The notes: generated by a model not told the origin, from the letters alone. Shown: positions 31,266 to 43,583, counted from the stretch's first letter. The stretch: 64,000 nucleotides of DNA from Chrysopilus asiliformis (GCA_964034945.1 OZ035960.1:87218348-87282347), one strand, 5' to 3'. Made by a program: numbers and translations.

Positions 31266-33069
31266 CTTGTGGCGTCACATTGAAATTATACTGGTACTTA
31301 ACCAATTATTTTTCTGCTCGATATGGAAAAATATATGGTACTTTCAAAATATTTGCAGTCAACTTTTGGCACAGAAACGCATTTTTCCTAGGATACCGTA
31401 CCATATGGTACATAATTCCAAATGCTCCGACAAATAACCTCAAAGTTTACAAAGGAAAATTGCGTGATACATTTGGACACGGAACAAAAATTCTAACATT
31501 GATCAATAGCGGTCGAGTAATACTATTATTAACATGGTTTTCACTTGTTTCTTAACAAATTTAAAAAAAAAATCTACAGTTTTTTGTCTGTATATCCTAT
31601 ATTGTTACATGCATAAAATTTAAAAAGGTGTTTTTATTTTCTGGCAGGGGAAAGGGCGGCGAATTGTGATTTCCGGTCGGCACCGAACCTTGCTTCTCCG
31701 TTGGTTCAAGATTTGATATTGCATGCATCAAAAACTAAAAGTTATTGGGATACGTAAAAAAATCGTACCTTGTTATTTTGACTTTTGACTATCCCATCGC
31801 ATAACCTCAATTAGTACGTATACGATTTCAATAAAAATGTATTTAAAACCACGTGTTCAAATAGAATTGGTTTTAGGTCAAAATGAGATCGATTTGTTAA
31901 ACAACAAAGTTTTGCCGCCTAAATTACTATCAAAATTAAAATAACAGATTTTCAACAAATAGAATTCACTCTTTGACTTTTGTGCTAGAAATATCCAATT
32001 TATGAATCTTCACTCCACTCTGCTGCCATCAATGAAATCTTCCTAGTATGTCTACTATCGATACATTGATGTACAACACAAATTAATTGGTAATATTTTC
32101 CCATCAAATTTGAATAATCTGTAAATCGTGAATTGTGAGACAGGAATCCCATTTGGCTTGTTGACTATTTTTTTAATAATTTTTTTCACGTCATTATGTC
32201 AAATGTGCGGTCTCTACAAAAGCAAAGTTTTCTCAACATCTTGAGCTATTTGAGCTATAGAAAAAATCATCCATTGGAAGATATGAAAAAATCAAACTCT
32301 TAGACGATTTCGATGATCAAGGAAATTTCACTTCATTCAAATCTACTGCCATCTCACCAGAATATTGACAAAGATCATCACATCAAAAACATCAAGCAAA
32401 ACAAAATTCTATCGATCGATAAATAAGATCAAAATTAATTATCTGAATTCGATATATGCATCAGCCATTGGTTGGCTTCCTTCTTAAAGACGCGGCGCGG
32501 CAGTCATTCACTTTTGACATCTCAATTCATTTCGGCTTGGAAAAACAAGGTCCACCGATTTTTACGATCTCCATTCGTCGTTACATTATCTAGCTGAATG
32601 GTAACTAAATTTTGTTAATCGTGACTGTGCGAGGTCCAGTTCTAAGTGATTTAACGATAAAAATGTAAAATTTTCAAAACAGCGCCCTCAGAGCTATCTC
32701 CGCTTGAAAACTAGAATATGTAATTAGAAACCAGCAAAATTGGAGCCGTAGGATTGGAATACAACAGAACGGTGACAAATCTTCACGTTTGTCCACTTTG
32801 GAGAATTGATCACTGATCAAGCTCTGGACCCTCTATATTCTGGAATTTAAAAGTTCCACATTAAGCTTTAAGTCGTTTAACCGCATCAGTTTATTTAGAT
32901 TTCTTATGAAGCTAGAAATATAGAAGCTAGTAATAAATGTCTGATCTTGTTCGATGCTAAGCAAACTGATCATCAAACTCAAAATTAATTATTTCCGAAC
33001 TGATGTCTGAAACTCGTTGTGGTTTGATCACATTCCTCAACGTCATTAACAGTATTAACGAGAAGTTAT
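31266..33069. other. No gene recognised
   Basis: The 91-codon frame at 31280-31555 has no domain. Around 32500-32620 the sequence is less AT-rich, with an initiator-like GCAGTCATTCAC and a GCTGAATG followed by GTAACT that could be a donor; this might be a non-coding first exon but nothing else supports it. Confidence 0.3.
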
Positions 33070-33074
33070 GATCG

Positions 33075-33346
33075 CAGAAAGTATTGTAGTATAAAATCAC
33101 TCTCAAAGAGCCTGGACCTCCTCAATTGAAGTTCCATAACAATTTCTTCCCTGCTTCGCACCTACAGTTTTTACATGGATTGCGAACCATGGATGAATTA
33201 CAACAATTGTAAGGTTTTTACGTTGCAACCCATCAACAGCAGAGGCCGTGTTATCACTACTCATTTCGTAAAGCAAGTTGAGTGGACTTGAAACACAGCG
33301 TGCGACAGTTGGGAATTGAACCACCGATCTACGGAATACGAACCAA
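33075..33346 (-). mobile_element. Body of a tRNA-related SINE, split by a later transposon
   Basis: On the minus strand CCGTAGATCGGTGGTTCAAT then TCCC holds a B box (GGTTCAATTCC). The expected A box lies across the insertion at 35769-35795 (minus strand CATAGCCCAAGTCGT). A long body follows with GTAATTCATCCATGG. The 73-codon frame in it belongs to the SINE, not to a gene. Head assignment is inference from the box spacing after mentally removing the insert. Confidence 0.4.
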
Positions 33347-35768
33347 GTAGGGGAACCCGGGGCTAGAATTAACAGGGGTAAGTATTAACAAGCCTATTCC
33401 CGCCGAAATATACGAGCCAGAATCTCGAAATTTGGTTTTTGTCCATCATTCGATAAGGTCAATCATATCGTGACTCATCAGTTATAAACAGTTAATTGCA
33501 AGTGAATGTTTAGCATAAAGACCGAAATTTAGCTGGTAAACGAACTTTTTATGGTTTGCAATATTTTGATTTCTGTCTTAGTTTTTTATATTATTGAATA
33601 TAACTTTGCCGATAATGTAAGTTAATGAAGCTATAATTAATAATATCCTTTGGTTTTATTACAATCCTTAACTATATTTTTGTGTGTGGTTAATAATTCA
33701 AAAAAAGTAGTGTCGGGGCTAAAATTAACAAACCCATGGGGCAAGAATTAACAATATAATGTCATAGACATAGAGTAAGAATTCTCATACTATGTTTTTA
33801 TAGATACAAATTATGTACAAAAAAGCTTCCCTGAGACCTTTTTTTAGATAATAATAATTGTTTTTGTTTTTTAAAACGACTTAATTTTTTTTCTCAATTT
33901 ATGTTCCTTGAAAAGGATATTTGTTTGGTTCATTTTATTAGTTTTTGTGATAATTAATATATTTGAATTTAAAAGGATATATATTTTGTTTATTTTATAA
34001 TTTTTGTGAAAAAAAAATCTTTTCTTTTAATTATTTCCATGTTAAAACTTATGTTAATACTTACCCCATCGTTGTTAAAACTAGCCCCGTGACCGGGGTT
34101 AGTTTTAACCAGTGTTGGGGCCAGATAATTATTTTTTTATCTAGATAAAGATAAAGATAAATGCTCGTAATGTTTATCTAGATAAGATAATAGATAATGA
34201 AAATATGAAAGATAATAGATAAGATAAGATAAAAAGCCAAATTATCTAGATAATTTTTAGATAAATATTTATTTTGACATTGCACAAAATTCAAAATTAC
34301 GTACTAAAAAAAATAGCACAAAATTTTTTGCTTTTCTTGATTTCCAATTTAAATATAATAAGAAACGAAATAATAATAAAAGAAAACGGATAAGAAACGT
34401 TATCGTAACGTAACGAAATAACGAAATGATTTTCGGGCTTTTTCTTCAAAATTACGTTATAATGAACGTTATAGAAATTCAATTCCGTTACCATAACGAA
34501 AAACGAAAAAAATATTACGTTTTTTCGTTGTTTATTAGTATTTCCTTGTTTTGTTCAGTATTATTTTTTGTGAAATTTCCCACAAAAGTTCATCAAGTAT
34601 AACCCCACAGACATAAAATATAATCAAAAATATTGGAGTAGTGTTTTTAATCGTATTTTGATTCTAAATCGGATTTTGTTTTGGCCAGATTCACTCTATT
34701 TCTGGAGATACAAAAATGGAAATCTTCTAAGCAAGTTTTTTGGTAGTGAAAAGATTTTCTTTTTAGTAACTCCAGAAGTAGAGCGAAATTCTATAAAAAA
34801 ATTCTATATCTTTGATATCAAAATCACGCTTTTGTGGAGACAGTTTTTTTAATGAACAAAACTTTTGTGTGATTTTTTGTCTTTTGTATTTTTTATTGAT
34901 TTTGTAACTTAATAGTCACATTTTTTTCCGTTTTTATTTGTATTTTCTTTTTGCTGAGTTTTATTATTTGTTATACAATTTATTTTTATGGAAACTGAAC
35001 TGAATTACTTTGTGATAAACTATTATTACAGTGCGTTTTTTTGTTTTCAGTTTCAATACAATGTGTAACGGAATAATAACATTATAACGTAACGAAATTA
35101 AGTTTTTTATCGATACAAAACGAAATAACGTCACGAAATATAAGTTTAATTTTGCTACGTAAGGAAATTTATAACGTTATGATTTTTTATTTCGTTCATA
35201 GCCCGGTTTACACTTGGCAACAGTTACTGGCAGAACTTTTTTTTTATGGACAAGAGAAGAGAGGCGAGGGAAAGAGTGACACTTCGCTTCCTTGTCTGTA
35301 AACAAAAATTGTTGCCAAGTATAAAACTGTTCCTAAAAAAAGTTTTTAGGTTTTCAAAAGTATGCAGAAAACAATTTCGTTTCAGCATTTTTTCAGATTT
35401 AATTTTTTGATTTTCGGTGGTAACGATTATCTCTAGATAAATGGGATTTTCCTTTATCTAGATAAGATAAAGATAACTTTTTTGGGGTGTTATCTAGATA
35501 AGATAAAGATAACATTTTTTTTTATCTAGATGATTATCTAGATAATTATTATCTAGATAACCCCAACACTGGTTTTAACAGATGACATTTTTTCATAAAA
35601 ATTATTTTTTTCATATAGTGATTACCCGGATGAAACTTTTTTTATTTCTTATGATACCTGAAGACCTACAGTATGGCTAGATATAAACACAATATCAAAA
35701 ATATTACTTGTTAAAAAAATATGACCTGATTTCCAAATTTTGTTAATACTAGCCCCGGCTTCCCCTAC
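33347..35768. mobile_element. GTAGGGG-ended DNA element with reiterated GGGGCTAGWATTAACA
   Basis: Left end GTAGGGGAACCCGGGGCTAG and right end CTAGCCCCGGCTTCCCCTAC are inverse with one mismatch. Inside, GGGGCTAAAATTAACA, TGGGGCAAGAATTAACA, TTAAAACTAGCCCCGTGACC and GGGGTTAGTTTTAAC repeat the terminal word. No transposase is readable. A hAT-type element sits inside it. It has itself landed in a tRNA-related SINE. Confidence 0.75.
34110..35571. mobile_element. hAT-type non-autonomous element with 8-bp target duplication
   Basis: Ends CAGTGTTGGGGCCAGATAAT and ATCTAGATAACCCCAACACTG. The 8 bases GTTTTAAC stand at 34102-34109 and again at 35572-35579: an exact hAT-type duplication. The subterminal zones are packed with TATCTAGATAA palindromes. 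The middle (34330-35190) is extremely AT-rich with 'AACGTAACGAAATAACG' words, so a further insertion is likely. No transposase. Confidence 0.9.
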
Positions 35769-35795
35769 TTTACGACTTGGGCTATGCTGGAGTAT

Positions 35796-36121
35796 TAAAT
35801 ACTCTTCAAAATATGACTGATTTAAAGATATTTATTAAGACAAAAGCATTAACCTAAGAGGAACACGCGGCGCATTTATATTCATTGTTGTAAATAAAGT
35901 AAAACAATGAATACAAATCCGCCGCAGGACAAATATTTTTTAAGGCGAAAGCGAAAACTTTTACATATCAAGGGTTGAATATCTTATATTTTTTTTTAAA
36001 CAGTAGATGAAATAAATAGATAAATAATAAACAGCGCGTGACTAAAAGTAGGCATCACCTGCCAAAAGTCTTCCTACAACATTCGTCAAATGGATTCTAT
36101 TTGATAGAAAAATTTTCTCTA
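35796..36121. other. No gene seen
   Basis: AT-rich spacer before a family A copy. Confidence 0.35.
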
Positions 36122-36670
36122 AACATAACAAAAGCTATAATTGCCAATCTGGCAATTATTGAAAACCCGTATGGTGATTTAAGTGAATGGCGAACAGTTG
36201 TATCAAAATTCCACTTTGAAGTCAAACTTTCCAATAAGATTTTTTTAAATTTATTCCAATCGGATTTTGATTTATGGGAGTTTTATGTAGAATCATATCC
36301 TAAACAACTTTCGTTCTTGGACTTTTTTGATAATATGCACCGTTTTCGAGATATTTGCAAAAAACGTTTTCGTTCCTATGGGGGGTACCCCCCCCTAATG
36401 GTCCATTCTTGCCCGTTAACGAACTTAACCTCGCATTTTACGAAAAACGGATCCACGCAAAATTTCAAGTCTCTAGCTCAATCCGTGCGCCCGCAATCCG
36501 CGCCACAGACGGACGGACAGACAGACGGACGGACATGCAAAATTCAATTTTTTTTATCATTCTAAACACACTGGTGTAATTCATTTTAGTGTGTGATGAC
36601 GGGATCTTTGCGTTACAAACGGTAATGCAAAGTTAATATACCCTTTGGTTTCACCATACGGGTATAAAAA
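36122..36670 (+). repeat. Family A dispersed repeat, near complete
   Basis: From AAACATAACAAAAGCTATAA through GCCAATCTGGCAATTATTGA, GGGGGGTACCCCCCCCT, CCGCAATCCGCGCCACAGAC and a short GACGGACAGACAGACGG run to CACCATACGGGTATAAAAA. The overlapping 175- and 74-codon frames end in the simple repeat and have no domain. Confidence 0.85.
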
Positions 36671-36879
36671 TGTTAGTTGGCAACGAATGAAAAAAATTAC
36701 AGAAATCCTTAACTAATAGTATTGCCAACCCGTTTTTCTAAAGAAATATATTTTTGTTACCCGTCGTAGTGCAAAGGCAAAATTTCAAATCACTTTTCGC
36801 GTTCTCAATAGGTATTTCCTAATCCGCGCACGGATGCTTAAACCTAACAAAAACTACTACAGCTTATCAAAACTCTTCA

Positions 36880-37250
36880 GGTCTAAAAACCTAACTATAA
36901 TAACCAAACTGAACCTGCACTCTGCAATGACGAGGTTTATGAGAGATATCAGAACGTGCACGTAGTTAAGCTCATAAGGCTCAACAGACTCCGGTAGGCT
37001 GGTCATGTAACTCGAATGAGTAAAAGTGACCCGGCTCGGAAAGTGTTCTGTGGTAGGTTATTAACAACAAGGCGACGAGGAAGACCCAACCTCAGATGGC
37101 AAGACGGCGTTGACCAGGGCACGAAGAGAATTGGGATGCAAAACTGGAGGACATGGGCGCGCGACCAGGACCTCTGGCGAGAGACATTGCGGCAGGCCAA
37201 TACCAGAAGCCGGTTGTAGCGCCGAGAGAGAGAGAATAGGTATTTTCTAT
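36880..37250 (+). pseudogene. Non-LTR retrotransposon reverse transcriptase, C-terminal fragment, second copy
   Basis: The plus-strand frame reads NDEVYERYQNVHVVKLIRLN, then a TAG in place of the usual Trp of the RLRWAGHV motif, AGHVTRM, KVFCGRLLTTRRRGRPNLRW and NWRTWARDQDLWRETLRQAN before a TAG. It extends further upstream than the copy at 6574 and shows the same family. An AGAGAGAGAGA tract follows. Confidence 0.75.
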
Positions 37251-38619
37251 AGAATCCAAATCTGGCCTTGATTGGTATCCTTGACAATTTTCGTATTTAT
37301 CCATTTGGTCAACTGAAATGAAAATTATGGGTCACAAATATGCCAAGGGCCATATAAAATTTTCCAGCAAAATATCACCTTCGTTGTAACCTTGTTGAAA
37401 AAGTCTATCTTTTTATGCTAAACCGTAAATGTATAGTACCGGTAACCAGAATCAGGATTAGAACAAGTTTTTTCTACTTCTTTGTGAGAAAATCTAATGT
37501 GATAGCCAAAATTTATTAACCCTTTACTGCATCGTATAACATATATGATATGCTTATTTAAATAATCGTTTTAGAAAAATTGGGAGGCTGTAAAAACCAT
37601 TTATACTAAATAAATGATCTAAATAAACAGTAAATCTGTGAATTCACAAAAAAAAAATCCGAAGAAATTATCTTCAATAAAAGCAAGAGTTTTTAAGGAA
37701 AAAAATTCAGAGATACTCCATTTGGAGTTAGTTTTAAATTTTTAATGATTTTTGTGTTTTGCTCGTTTTTACTATAATAAAGGTAAACTAGTGAAATTTT
37801 CCGTAATTTCCGTAACTTAGAATGGATGTTAAATGGGAGAACCCCATTAAATTTTATATAATTTTGATGCCCGATTTTTTCAAGTGTTTTTTCCAAAATA
37901 AGAATGTGATTTTTCTTTGGAATCCAAATTTCCCACCAAGGAGAAAAATTCATGCAGGAAAGCGTTAACGCCGTAAGAAACAACGAAAATTTTGTTGACC
38001 AGTGTTACCAAATTAGCTACACCAAAGCGTGAATATCCCTTAAATTATTTATTTTTCACAAAAAAATTCTATACATTAGGAATATTTAAATAATTTCCGG
38101 AATGTCTCGCGAAAGGCGAAACCAGTTTTAATAATACAACAGTACTAAATTGAAAATATGTAGTACTTTTCACATGGTTTATTTATGCAAAGTATAAAAA
38201 TTCTTAACGAGTTAATTTAAATTAATGCAAAGTTGTCCGAGTCCAAGAACAATATGTCGACGAGTGGCAGTAACAAAAATTTAAAAAAAATACTTTAAAC
38301 TAAAACTTAAAATTTTATGACTTTTTGTGTCGAGTTTTGATGGTTCCAGATTAGTACCCGTAAAACAGAAACACATTTCGCGGGCGTGAATCTTATTTAT
38401 GGCGAAATAAAATCACACGAATATTTGCAAAATATATTACGACGCTTCTTCAACCAAAAAATGTTAATAAAGCCGATGTCATTAATTTTGAATGCAATAA
38501 AAATTTCAGTTTTAATTATCAACTCAGATTTCAGCAGTTGTGAAAAGATGCATTTTTATATATTCGTTTCATCATCTGCGAAAGAATGAGTCGTAGTGCA
38601 TTTTATTAACCAAAACTTA
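37251..38619. other. No gene seen
   Basis: AT-rich. The 96-codon frame at 37693-37983 (minus) and the 67-codon frame at 38386-38589 have no domain. Confidence 0.35.
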
Positions 38620-38629
38620 CCCTGTTATT

Positions 38630-39075
38630 ACACGAGACTGTAAAGTCTGTCAGTAGCACAGACTCCAAATGTCAAATTACTGACAATGAATTAGAAGACA
38701 TTTAGCGAACTGGCAGTCAGTTCATTTTCAAGATGACTTCGTTTGCAACACTCGTATTCCGGAGGCATGGATTTTGCTCGTATGCTTCTATTATTTTAAT
38801 TATCTTGTTCCTATAGTTAGTCTTCTTTCGCCAGTCTAAGAGTTCTAAAAGTTAAAAAATTAATTAAAAAAAGTGGATTCATAAAAATTTAATAGATTTA
38901 CCTCAAATTCTTTATTTTCCGCCATCTTCAAAGTCTGAAATGTCAAATTACTGGCATGTCTGTACTGACTACAAAAAAGTCCCGTCAGTACAGACTTGTC
39001 AGTGCCAGTAAGCATTTACACGAGACTGTGTCAGCGACTGTTTCATCTCTACTGTCGCGTGTAAATGCCGTGTAA
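38630..39075. repeat. Possible MITE with TTACACGAGACTGT ends
   Basis: ATTACACGAGACTGTAAAGT occurs at the left, and TTTACACGAGACTGTGTCAG plus the inverse CGCGTGTAAATGCCG at the right. 'GTCAGTAGCACAGACT' and 'AAATGTCAAATTACTG' words recur inside. Boundaries are uncertain. Confidence 0.4.
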
Positions 39076-40271
39076 GTCCTTAGTGTAGGCGCTCATTGCC
39101 GTGGTAGGTATGTTAAATTTCCACCTTGGCACCATACTAGGTATATGCTTAGAAATTTTTTTTATTTCTTTTTAGTGGCTTGTACTGCTAGAGTACCTGC
39201 TTTTTTTACTTATTTGTAAGCTTTTGAGCTCCAATTAAGTTTCAAAATCTAAAACCGCGTGAGTGTTTTTTAAATGATTAAAACAATTTCGTCTGTGGCG
39301 CATTTCACTGGGGCACAATTCTTGGTAAGCAATATTGCGTCTTAGCAATAGCTTAGTTGGAATCTTTTATGTTTTGAGGTCTCAATCAAGTCCCTTTAAA
39401 AATATCCGATGTGAACAGCACATGACTTTCTTATACAAAATCCGATTAAAAAAAATTTCAGTTTATATAAAAATATGATTTTTTTTTTGCAAAATCTGAA
39501 GTATCTTGATAACGGTAAAAGATAGCGGATAACAAGTAAAGACTATATTGTGGCAAATATCATTGTCTGCAATTCATCTCATACTGACAACAAAAGGTGT
39601 TGGTTTTCGAGATTACTTGCAAATTTTTTTTTTGAATATAAAAGATATTTGCATTATTGTTTAAATAACAAAAGATTCTTGCATTTTTATTTAAATAACA
39701 AAAAAACTTACAAAAAAATTTTTTTCCAACAAAAATGTAAGCAGTTTTATTATCTTCAAATATACACAAGACTACTAAAAAAGCGTAGTTTCGGGATTAA
39801 TCGCGAAAGACGAAATTGGGATTTTTAAAAAGCCGCCATTTTGATTACTTCTGGTTAACGGATTTTCACCAAAAGTTGGTTCTAGCATAGTTTATACTAC
39901 ACTCTAGAAAATTTTATTGTAAGTTTACCCCTATTATCGTAGGAAACCATTTTCCTACGATAATAGGGGTAAGATTACACCGAGTCGTAATGGATAAAAA
40001 GCTATGCATTTTTACTCATTTTGTGGCGTACAAAAGCCACTTTTACGGGGGAACTTTAAAATAAATAAGACGTAAGAGTACAATACTGGTGTAAACTTAC
40101 GACTTTTTTTGTTTGAAATTAAACCGAAAATAGTGTAATAACTACCATGGGTGTTTAAAATTACCACATTTTTGTTGTAATTTTCCCCCTATTTGGTAGC
40201 AAAACCGCGTCTTAAGGTGTAATTTTACGACATTTTTTGTTTAAAATTACACCGAAAATGGTCTAATGCTG

Positions 40272-40400
40272 GGGCCCTATCGGCGAACACGATACGATTG
40301 AATCGAATCGTAAATTCAATGTTGTTGTTAGTGTTTTACACGAACAACAACATGGAGTTTACGACTCGATCCAATCGTATCGTGTTCGCCGATAGGGCCC
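40272..40400. mobile_element. Palindromic MITE (GGGCCCTATCGG) in the transposon's 3' region
   Basis: Arms GGGCCCTATCGGCGAACACG and CGTGTTCGCCGATAGGGCCC are inverse. CTG flanks both ends (40269-40271 and 40401-40403). It interrupts the left subterminal region of the CACTA-like element. Confidence 0.8.
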
Positions 40401-40988
40401 CTGGATTTACACGAATGATAATATTCGTCACTTTTCGTCGGAATAATCGTCAATATCTTCTCAATTTTGTAAGTTTTTTAGCCACTATAATAAAATACTG
40501 TTTACGATATTGACGATTAATGACATAAATAATACCGAATATTTCATTTGTGCACATTTGTGGAATAAGGTGCTGCACTACTAAATAAAATCAAAATATA
40601 TTTTAAAAATCACAGTTTTACTTTAATTAATTTTTGTGTTTACATATACATAGTGAATTCATATTTTTAATAAAACTTAAAACTTTGTTCATTTACATTT
40701 GACTGTTCACGACTATAAAATAATTTTCTCGTTTTATTTCATTATATTCTAGTATAAGTCACAGTATTGTTGGTTGAAAATGACCTCTATGTTTGACCAC
40801 GGGTTTCAAATGCAATATATGTAATATGTAAAATTCAACGAAATCACTTTAGGTCAACCACAAACATTGTGAAATTATTCGCAATCAAACCATTTATTTT
40901 AATTCATTTTCTTTCGTTAATTCACACGAAAATGGTCATCAAGAAATATCTCAATGCACGTAGTCTTATAAATCTCTTAATTTCTTAA

Positions 40989-41222
40989 CACGTTGACGGA
41001 CAGTTGCGGCTATAGCCGTCAAGTTCAAGTTCACTATGTGACATGACGGCAATAGCCGTCCAATACGAAACGGTCGTTTTTAGACACTGCGGCTGTAGCA
41101 GCACAAATGTGCATTTACCAGCGTACAAGTAGAAGCCTAGTGTCAATTTTCGAATTTCACTTGTTTCTACTGTCGAATTTCACTTGTTCGAATTTCACTT
41201 GTTTCTACTGTCCGTCAACGTG
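40989..41222. mobile_element. piggyBac-like MITE inside the second transposon gene
   Basis: TTAA flanks both sides (40985-40988 and 41223-41226). Termini CACGTTGACGGACAGT and ACTGTCCGTCAACGTG are exact inverses. The centre holds GACGGCAATAGCCGTC-type short palindromes and a triple AATTTCACTTGTTTCTACTG-like repeat. It lies in exon 4 of the second gene, about ten codons before the inferred original stop, and changes the C-terminus. A longer relative is at 58231-59094. Confidence 0.85.
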
Positions 41223-43352
41223 TTAATTAAGTTATGCACCTTAGTTATATTATTAATGTGCGTTTTTTTGCCTCTAACCTCCTCGGCATGATAACAGAAG
41301 CAATATCTGAATAAAAATTCCATGCCTTGAGATATTTCCTTTGGATATAATATGTTAAATACATAAAAATAACAAATTAATTGTGTTATCGCTTGAAGAA
41401 AATTATCTCCTTCTTCTTTGCATACCAAAATTTTCTCGATATATATGTAGTACAAAAATTTTGTAGGGGGAGCTTCCAAGTCCGCATCTATAATAAAATT
41501 AATTCAGTGAAATTTATAAATATCTGGTTTATTCTACAGATTACTATCTTCTGCAAAATATAAATGAAAATTCAATATTTTGGTTAAGACGTTAAAAATT
41601 TATCTGACATATTTAAAGCATTAAATTCTACTGTATTATCGTAATTTTTTAACGATTATTGCGTTCTTTAAAAATTTTATAATTTCGATATGTACCATAT
41701 ATAAATTGAAACTAACACCAATCAAAACTTGTGGACTAATGAAAAACATTGTTTAAATTACTGCATTGCTTTGCAGAAAAAGTAAAAAAAAAACTTTGTA
41801 AACATACCAACTACTGCTAGCCAAGGGGTATTACTTGGGATTTCTTTGGCCAATTCCTCCAGTGTTTGTCCATACTGTGAATACAAATACTGTAAATAAT
41901 CGAAAATTACATAATTTTGGATTCTAATTACCGTAAATGTCTTAAATAAAAATGACGAATTTTCGTAAATATTTCATTGATTTATTTACGTAAATATTTC
42001 ATTGATAATTTCTTTCGGAGTGTTGTTTTTGCAGCTCGAAGTTATTTTAATTGATTTTAAAAATCGATATAATTTTTCTTTTTCAAGCATGAATTTATCC
42101 GCAAATTTGCTGGCATCGAGATTCATTAACTTATGAAAATGGATGTATAAACATTTTTTTTTGAAAAGAAAAGGCCAGTTTTCTTTTATTTTCTGTATTG
42201 TGGGCACATTTTTCATATTGTTTAATTCAACTCTTAATTCTGTGAAGCATTGATTCATATAATTCTCAATTTTCAGTTCTTCTTCAGCCGATAAAACGCT
42301 TTTTAGAAACATATTCATTAAATACTGCTTTCCTGGGGCTACATTTGATGTGGAAGCAATCGGACAGGCTGGTTGCCAATTATGACATGTTTGTTGCAGT
42401 AGATTTGCCTTCCGCCTTTGTTTGAATGGAATATTTTCCTATGACACCGATTTCCTTTTATAGGGTTCTCGATTTAAAAAATGATTTCTATTTTTCATTG
42501 TGGTGATTAAAGCCAGTGGGGTTAATGAAATTATATTGCCTTCAGAATCTTTTTCTAAAAACGATTCTGGGTATTTAAGTGCAATTTGTGCTGCTACGGC
42601 TCGAAAAGTGCGCATCGGTATGTAAAAGGAAAGGCATCTTAACTCATCCACAATTAAATTAGCAAATGGTGTCAATTTTTTCCCCAAATTTTGCTTTTTT
42701 TCCAACATGGTTAAAATGTCTGAGGGTATTTTGTTCCATGGTATTTTAAATTGAGAAAATAATTTCGTACATTCAACATTATTTTCTGACGTTATTGAAA
42801 GGGCCGTACTACTCATAGATAAGGTTGTTGACAAATCATTTGGCGGTACTGGGATATTATCTTCGATGTCACGGTTTTCCTCAATATTGTACGAAGCTGT
42901 GTATGAACAAGATGGTGTTTCGCTAAAATGCAATAGTGACGTATTTAATGCTTCCTGTATATTTGAATGCGATTTTCCATCACTGGTGGATTTCAATTGA
43001 GTTGTAGATAATCTTGAAGCATATTCGATCTGTGGTGCGGTTACATATATTGTTGAATTTGACATCCACAGTTCATCTGGTTCAAGCAATATAAAAGTAG
43101 CTTTATTTGTGTTGTAGAATGATAGAGTATCATCGTCACAAATTTCGGTTCCATCTGCTTCTAATACTAACTTATTCCCCTGTATGCCGTTAATATTTGC
43201 TAAAAAATATATAAAAATTACATAAAAATAACACTGGTAATGAAGATTAAAATTTAATGCTCACCTTTCTCAATGACTGATGCAATTTTTATTTCGGCCA
43301 AAAATGCTTTTTTAATTAATCGATTTGAACTCCAAACTTTTATTACATCCAT
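41195..43352 (-). pseudogene. Second transposon gene: CIDE-N-like domain protein, spliced, broken
   Basis: Exon 1 is 43265-43352 (ATG at 43352; donor GTGAGC). A 65-base intron ends TTTTTTAG. Exon 2 runs from 43199 to about 41932, exon 3 is 41808-41889 and exon 4 starts at 41487. Residues 1-73 resemble a CIDE-N domain: MDVIKVWSSNRLIKKAFLAE at the start, then KLVLEADGTEICDDDTL and ATFILLEPDELW. Exon 2 continues with a Ser/Thr-rich linker, IPSDILTMLEKKQNLGKKLT, a KYPESF block, and IQKIKENWPFLFKKKCLYIH. Exons 3 and 4 give LEELAKEIPSNTPWLAVV and YVFNILYPKEIS. Breaks: an in-frame TAG at 42441-42439 with the frame continuing unchanged after it, a 25-bp tandem duplication at about 41960-42010 that brings in stops, and a MITE at 40989-41222 just before the original stop. 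The function is unknown; such second proteins usually help DNA binding. Confidence 0.7.
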
Positions 43353-43492
43353 TTTGACCAAAAGTTTTTTGTTGTAATATAAGTTTGTGTAAGTTGCTTC
43401 ACTTATTCGTAGCTATTTTTTTAGTTGCAAGATAATTTACTGTATATAATTTATTGATATAATATAGAAGTATGAGTCAAGAACAAAAATTC

Positions 43493-43583
43493 ATCCCTGT
43501 TGCGAATGTAATGTCGTTTTTTTAACCAACAAAATACGTAAGCCGCCTCTTGTCAAAAACGAAATGACAATCGGAATAGGGAT
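43493..43583. mobile_element. Small MITE between the two transposon genes
   Basis: ATCCCTGTTGCGAATGTAAT and, inverted, ATTGTCATTTCG / CCGATT... GGAATAGGGAT form imperfect arms of about 30 bases. It is a diverged member of the palindromic family at 26728-26855. It sits just beyond the transposase stop codon. Confidence 0.55.

Noticed and set aside
33103..33324. 73-codon minus-strand protein-like frame
   Set aside because: It lies inside the body of a tRNA-related SINE; apparent protein character is probably accidental.
36038..36579. Open frames of 74-175 codons ending in Arg-Thr-Asp-Gly repeats, also at 50025-50630 and 55333-55632
   Set aside because: They appear in every family A copy, in both orientations, and depend on the 4-base TCCG/TCTG array. 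No codon conservation is evident.
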